Positions 39,301 to 43,566 of a stretch of 43,566 nt of DNA are shown here, one piece after another. Within the stretch, counting starts at the first letter, position 1, and every line of letters begins with the position of its first letter. Under the pieces are notes generated by a model. The model was not told where the DNA came from, made no database searches, and saw only the letters and a list, made by a program, of their open reading frames with translations. The DNA is taken from NCBI GenBank assembly GCA_028700095.1, contig JAQVTJ010000003.1, positions 1-43,566 of the forward strand, written 5' to 3'. The stretch comes from Methanobacterium sp. (GTDB taxonomy: Archaea > Methanobacteriota > Methanobacteria > Methanobacteriales > Methanobacteriaceae). Both the position numbers and the translations under genes were made by a program.

Positions 39301-39906
39301 TTAAACTGCGTTTAGATCATTACCTAACTTCTTTATCCTTTCATACATTTTTTTAGCTTTTTGCTCTTTTATATGCTTTTTATATGCTTTTATGTTTTCT
39401 CCTAGGCTTGTGTTTTGGTGGGGTGTGTATGTTTTGATGTGTTGAAAGTTTTCTTCATAATTTGTTTTGTTTTCTAGTATTAAAAAAAACTTTAACACCT
39501 CGTCAATTGAAAAATGAGATGAATTATCTTCTAATTTGGTTTCTCTATCAATAGACAGTTTAGGATCTCTTGTTAAGTTCATTTGGATGTTTTTTAGGTT
39601 GGGTTTAAGGTATACTAGGGCGGCTGATGTTTTGCTTTTTGGATTTATTTTAACAGTTTTTACTAATCCTCTCCATTCTAACCCATTTTCTTTTCCAATT
39701 CCCCTTCCCTTAATCCAATTTACAAGCTGATCCCGGGATATGTTCAACCATTTTGCAAGATCTGCATAAGTGTTTAAAAAAGTCCCAGTATCGCTGCTTA
39801 TACCTTTTTTATATAAATCTGTGTAGTACTCATGCAAATCAGCAGAATAGGGTTTTAAATGTAATAAGAGCTTTTTTTGCTTTTCATTCAAATCCAACGC
39901 TTTCAT
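39301..39906 (-). CDS. Hypothetical island protein with HTH-like N-terminus
   Basis: 201 residues from the ATG at 39906 (GAGGAGAA six bases upstream; the longer ATG at 39927 has none). Residues around 55-70, YADLAKWLNISRDQLVNWIKG, look like a helix-turn-helix; the C-terminus is Lys-rich and coiled (ENIKAYKKHIKEQKAKKMYE). Lies 40 bp after the AAA ATPase gene on the same strand. Possible replication or partition partner; not recognised. Confidence 0.55.
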   Translation of the reverse strand: MKALDLNEKQKKLLLHLKPYSADLHEYYTDLYKKGISSDTGTFLNTYADLAKWLNISRDQLVNWIKGRGIGKENGLEWRGLVKTVKINPKSKTSAALVYLKPNLKNIQMNLTRDPKLSIDRETKLEDNSSHFSIDEVLKFFLILENKTNYEENFQHIKTYTPHQNTSLGENIKAYKKHIKEQKAKKMYERIKKLGNDLNAV

Positions 39907-39946
39907 AAGTTCTTCTCCTCTAAACATTGAGTTTATGATCCTTTTA

Positions 39947-40804
39947 TCATTTTTTGTGGATAGTATTATGTTCTCTATTTTTTTGATGGTAAAATGTAAG
40001 TGCTTTAGTCAATTCAGTTAATAAAATTGCATTATGGTAGTTTTTGATATTATACAAAACTTCATTCTCGAAGGGAATATCCCAATAATTTAATACCTTA
40101 ATTGGTTTCTCTATTAGTTTTTCGAAGATAGTATTAGCAACTAAATAAGAATGCTGTACTTTTGTATTATTGATATCCCATCCTAGGACATGGCTTATCT
40201 TAACATCATGATTCACATTATTTTTATGGTCTAAATCTTCGGTCACATAATTCAAGAATATTGGAGTTTTAATTTTTATATTGTTTTCTTCGTTGAATAT
40301 GCAAAAAAACAAGTTTTTACCGGGTAATTCAAGTTCAAAACCTTTAGATTCAATAAATATCTTGTTTTGCGTTTCATTATCCAATAAAACATTTAACATT
40401 GAAATGGTGGCTTCTGTAGGGTTTATATTATCTAATATGAATATATTATAATCTTTATTCAAGGAATTGTGTTTATAATAAAGATATTCTGGAGTTATGT
40501 TGTTTATTTCATGTATGTATCTTTCTGGCACTATCTTGAGGGTGTTTTGTAGTAGGTTTGTTTTCCCGCTCCCTATCCCTCCCTTAATCTGTTGATGTAT
40601 GGGTGTGCCATTATCTAAAAATAAAGATCCTATAGATAATAATATTAGTTCAATTGCTTTCTCATCACCCTCATGTAATTGTGATATGGTTTTTTTTAAA
40701 TATGTTACATGTTTTCCTTCGTTCAGTATTTCAAAGGCTTCTTTTTGTATATGTTTTGGGTAGTCTTCAAGGCAGGTGTATTTTTGTTTTTTAATTTTTC
40801 CCAT
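39947..40804 (-). CDS. AAA-type ATPase of an integrated element
   Basis: 285 residues. Walker A KGGIGSGKTNLLQ and Walker B NIFILDNINP, with a following sensor-like stretch NLFFCIFNEENN. Resembles small helicase-loader or SF3-type ATPases of archaeal plasmids and viruses; the exact family is uncertain. ATG at 40804, four bases after the stop of the upstream RHH gene, so they are cotranscribed. Confidence 0.65.
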   Translation of the reverse strand: MGKIKKQKYTCLEDYPKHIQKEAFEILNEGKHVTYLKKTISQLHEGDEKAIELILLSIGSLFLDNGTPIHQQIKGGIGSGKTNLLQNTLKIVPERYIHEINNITPEYLYYKHNSLNKDYNIFILDNINPTEATISMLNVLLDNETQNKIFIESKGFELELPGKNLFFCIFNEENNIKIKTPIFLNYVTEDLDHKNNVNHDVKISHVLGWDINNTKVQHSYLVANTIFEKLIEKPIKVLNYWDIPFENEVLYNIKNYHNAILLTELTKALTFYHQKNREHNTIHKK

Positions 40805-40808
40805 TCCT

Positions 40809-40967
40809 TTATTGTTTTTTTTGTAGGTATTCGTGTATGGCTTGTCTTATATGAAAAGATATGGGGTTTTCTCCGGTTTGTTTTGCGTGGTTCCTTAGTT
40901 CTTTTAATTGTGTTGTGGATATTTTTAATGATATTTGCTTTAGTTTTGTTTTCTTTATTTGTGTCAT
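40809..40967 (-). CDS. 52-residue ribbon-helix-helix protein
   Basis: Begins MTQIKKTKLKQISLKIS, then TTQLKELRNHAKQTGENPI and FHIRQAIHEYLQKK, a clear beta-helix-helix with basic strand. GGTGATAAAAG precedes the ATG at 40967. First gene of the rep-like run. Likely copy-number or transcription repressor of the element. Confidence 0.75.
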   Translation of the reverse strand: MTQIKKTKLKQISLKISTTQLKELRNHAKQTGENPISFHIRQAIHEYLQKKQ

Positions 40968-41043
40968 CTTTTATCACCGTATATTTTTTGTATGTTTGAT
41001 GTATATGTAAAGCATATATTATAACTATTTATTTAATATTTAT

Positions 41044-41068
41044 TGAACTGTGTTATATTTATATATAT
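41044..41068 (-). promoter_or_regulatory. Promoter-like element shared with 27444-27468
   Basis: Plus-strand ACTGTGTTATATTT followed by TATATA-CGAA occurs here and near 27448, upstream of the adhesin-like gene. On the minus strand it gives a TATA box (ATATATAAATA) about 85-100 bp upstream of the RHH start. 40968-41415 has no other supported feature. Confidence 0.35.
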
Positions 41069-41415
41069 CGAACTTTCCTTTGTTAGGAGAGAATTGGAAA
41101 GTGTAAATTGAACTATTTATCTAGAACAGATTGGAAAAGTTGTATCATGTCAATAGGAAAATTTGAATGAAATTAAAATAAGTGAACACTTTTATTATAT
41201 AAATTGGATGGAATTTGGATATAATCTTAAAAGCATAATATTAGCGTACTAGGCGTAATTTCTGCATTAGATTGTAAATATTTAATATAGATGTTTTAAC
41301 TTAAAATAATATCTTCTTTATAAAACTTTCAGAGACAACCCTGCTCATATGATGAAACAACCACTTAAATACAGAAAAAGAAAAAAATAAATTTTTTAAG
41401 ATTTCAAGACAATTA

Positions 41416-42117
41416 TTATGTTAAGTCTATGTATACTAGTGTTATGAGTATTGTAATATAGATACTAAGAACAGGACCTATTATACTACTTAACATTGAT
41501 CCTATTGATTGTATAAATCCTATTGCATTACTTAACATTAAAGCAACTAAGAGAATTATTATTATTGTTTTATTGTTAAATGCTAGTTGCATGCTTTGCT
41601 TTATAGATGCAAACACACCTTTTTCTCCAACTACAATTGCTTGTTCTGTAAAAATTGTTAAAAATCCTAACACAAATAAACTTAATATTAAACTACCCAT
41701 AACTAAAAGTTCTTCGTTTATATTAAATTTTAACAGAATTATAAGGGCCATTACTATTATACCTATAATTAGTAGTAATAACAATAAAGCAACCATAATT
41801 ATGGCTGTTAATATTAACATTTTCAGAAAATATTTTACACCTATTTCCCATCCAGTTTTAAGAGTTACACTCTCATTTAACAATAATTTTTGGATCATAC
41901 CAATAATAGCTGTATAAATAAAAATACTAACTAAAATTAATATAATAAAAGAAATTATCCCCACATACCATAAAGGTGAAGAAACATCCATATTTGGTGT
42001 TAAAACATTAAAAATTCCCTCTAATACTATATTCAAAGCTGTTATTATAAGCGCTAAAATAATTATAGCAGGATTTTCTTTAAACAAAATAAAACTTTTA
42101 CTAAAATAATCTAACAT
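41416..42117 (-). CDS. Multi-pass membrane protein (paralogue of 32325-33029)
   Basis: 233 residues from the ATG at 42117, with AGGAGGT nine bases upstream; the longer start at 42144 lies before that site. About six membrane helices, few charged residues. Pairs with the island copy through FKENPAIII, TLKTGWEIGVKYFLK and ITLVYIDLT. Function unknown; may be the resident parent of the island copy. Confidence 0.65.
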   Translation of the reverse strand: MLDYFSKSFILFKENPAIIILALIITALNIVLEGIFNVLTPNMDVSSPLWYVGIISFIILILVSIFIYTAIIGMIQKLLLNESVTLKTGWEIGVKYFLKMLILTAIIMVALLLLLLIIGIIVMALIILLKFNINEELLVMGSLILSLFVLGFLTIFTEQAIVVGEKGVFASIKQSMQLAFNNKTIIIILLVALMLSNAIGFIQSIGSMLSSIIGPVLSIYITILITLVYIDLT

Positions 42118-42339
42118 ATAATAAAACCTCCTCTTTATTACCATATTCTAAACTACAAGTATATATAATTTATTATAAATTAATATTTCACACATAATAA
42201 AAAAAATAAATAAAAATCTATATTATTACATAATATCTCCCAAAAAAAATAAAAATATGATATTATAATCATTCTAATTTAATCTTAAAAAAATAAATAA
42301 ATTTTATTATTTTATTTATAATATCTTTTGAAGGATTAA

Positions 42340-43092
42340 CTAAAACTTTACTATTGAAAATGGGTTTTTTTTCATTAAATCAAAAACTAAAATATCCGGA
42401 GCAGTTATCACAGTTCCTCTTTTAATTAACATTTTAATAACCTCAAATGACTGGATACAACCAACAATATTAGGTATGGGACCAATTACAGGAGGAACAG
42501 ATCTTGTGATTTTTTTCAGTTTATTTAAAACTTCTGGATTTAGATCTTTTCCATAAGATGGTAATTTGAAAGTTTCTTCATAAGTAGGTGTTTTTTTGGT
42601 AAAAGTAGTAATTTGGCCCATAGTACCATGGATAGCACCATGAACAAAAGGTATATCTAATTCTAATGCACATCTAGATGTTATTATTCTCGATTCAAGA
42701 TTGTCTAGTGCATCAACAATAATCTTACTATCTTTTAGGATTCTTCTAACATTATCTTTATTTAATTCAATGTTAAATGTTTCAACATTAACCAAGGGGT
42801 TTATTGAATGGATCTTTTCCTTTGTAACCTCTGTTTTTTCTCTGCCCACACTATCTAAACTGCTCATAAGCTGTCTGTTAATATTAGTAATATCAAATTT
42901 ATCTTTATCCACTATTTTAATATGAGACACACCCATCCGGGTTAACATTTCAATTGCAGCCCCACCAATACCTCCACATCCAATAACTGCTATTGTAGAA
43001 TTTTTAAGATTTGACTGTTCTTTTTTATTTAGAATTTCCTTTTGGCGATTAATCATTTCCCAATATATTTTTTCATCATAATTTCCTGACAT
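42340..43092 (-). CDS. ThiF/MoeB/HesA-family E1-like adenylyltransferase
   Basis: 250 residues. Nucleotide-binding GCGGIGG near residue 40, DKDKFDITNINRQ (ATP and substrate loop), DALDNLESR, and the conserved VHGAIHGTMGQ. These enzymes adenylate the C-terminal Gly-Gly of MoaD/ThiS-like proteins. No CxxC zinc pairs are present, as in some archaeal members. Given the Mo/W locus, MoaD activation (MoeB role) is plausible, but a ThiF role cannot be excluded. ATG at 43092 preceded by AGAAGGTG. Confidence 0.82.
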   Translation of the reverse strand: MSGNYDEKIYWEMINRQKEILNKKEQSNLKNSTIAVIGCGGIGGAAIEMLTRMGVSHIKIVDKDKFDITNINRQLMSSLDSVGREKTEVTKEKIHSINPLVNVETFNIELNKDNVRRILKDSKIIVDALDNLESRIITSRCALELDIPFVHGAIHGTMGQITTFTKKTPTYEETFKLPSYGKDLNPEVLNKLKKITRSVPPVIGPIPNIVGCIQSFEVIKMLIKRGTVITAPDILVFDLMKKNPFSIVKF

Positions 43093-43301
43093 TTTACACC
43101 TTCTAAAGAAAAACTATTTATAATAATCTCTGATTTGAATTTGTATAATCTATATTATTTAAATATAAATCATTAACCTAAAAAAAATATATTTTTATAT
43201 TTTTTTAAGAAAAGACTTGGAAAAAATTAGATAATATTAAAAAAAAGAGAATGATACATTTGTATCTGGAATATTATTGGAGGCCTTGGATTTATATAGA
43301 G

Positions 43302-43414
<113 letters not shown>

Positions 43415-43566
43415 GCTTATATGGTGTTAGATATCATCTCACTTAAACTTTTCTATAATTGAATATAATTTTTATAAATTTTATTAAAATAATATAATAT
43501 ATTATTTACAATATTAGAAGATCTTAAAACATACACATAGACTTATAATATTTAAAAATATTATAA

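Noticed and set aside
40723..40977. 84-residue minus ORF
   Set aside because: Overlaps two better genes in another frame; the 52-residue RHH protein with GGTGAT site explains this DNA.

Overview
The window is strongly AT-rich archaeal DNA from a methanogen of the order Methanobacteriales, most likely a Methanobrevibacter-type species. The evidence is a complete tungsten-type formylmethanofuran dehydrogenase operon (fwdHFGDACB), the archaeal nitrogen repressor NrpR beside glnA, GGTGA/GGAGG ribosome binding sites with TTG and GTG starts, TATA-box promoters, a beta-helix adhesin-like protein and an elongator tRNA-Met with a bulge-helix-bulge intron. The species call is inference.

Left third (1-16.8 kb): a molybdenum/tungsten locus. 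It holds moaA (cut by the window edge), mobB, a long formate dehydrogenase alpha subunit with one frameshift, the fwd operon behind a leader that looks structured, a tungstate ABC transporter (tupABC), a small conserved protein, a ModE-type regulator and a second polyferredoxin/ferredoxin pair. Together these take up W/Mo, sense it, build the dinucleotide cofactor and place it in the two enzymes that handle CO2 and formate. Short motifs recur in their promoters. At 17-20.4 kb is the nitrogen control pair nrpR/glnA, with an NrpR-type operator in the glnA promoter.

Middle (20.6-29.3 kb): a decaying accessory zone with a transposase relic, a broken cstA, a thioredoxin-like protein containing a 21-bp minisatellite, a broken ccdA-like gene, a broken adhesin-like gene and a broken transglutaminase. 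From 29.4 to 41 kb nearly everything is on the minus strand and resembles remains of an integrated plasmid or virus: ribbon-helix-helix proteins, a 3' fragment of an MCM helicase, a broken primase-polymerase/SF3 helicase, an AAA ATPase, long inverted repeats and a perfect 22-bp palindrome. Two diverged secreted paralogues and a 180-bp direct repeat lie in the same stretch. The right end has a membrane protein (paralogue of one in the island), a ThiF/MoeB-like E1 enzyme and tRNA-Met.

The main pattern is selective gene decay. At least a dozen genes carry single-base indels or in-frame stops, yet more than 10 kb of core genes (fwd, tup, modE, nrpR, glnA) have no lesion. This argues for real, recent inactivation, as in a host-restricted lineage, rather than random sequencing error, although only raw reads can settle it. 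All coordinates and motifs were read by eye; no similarity search or folding was run.
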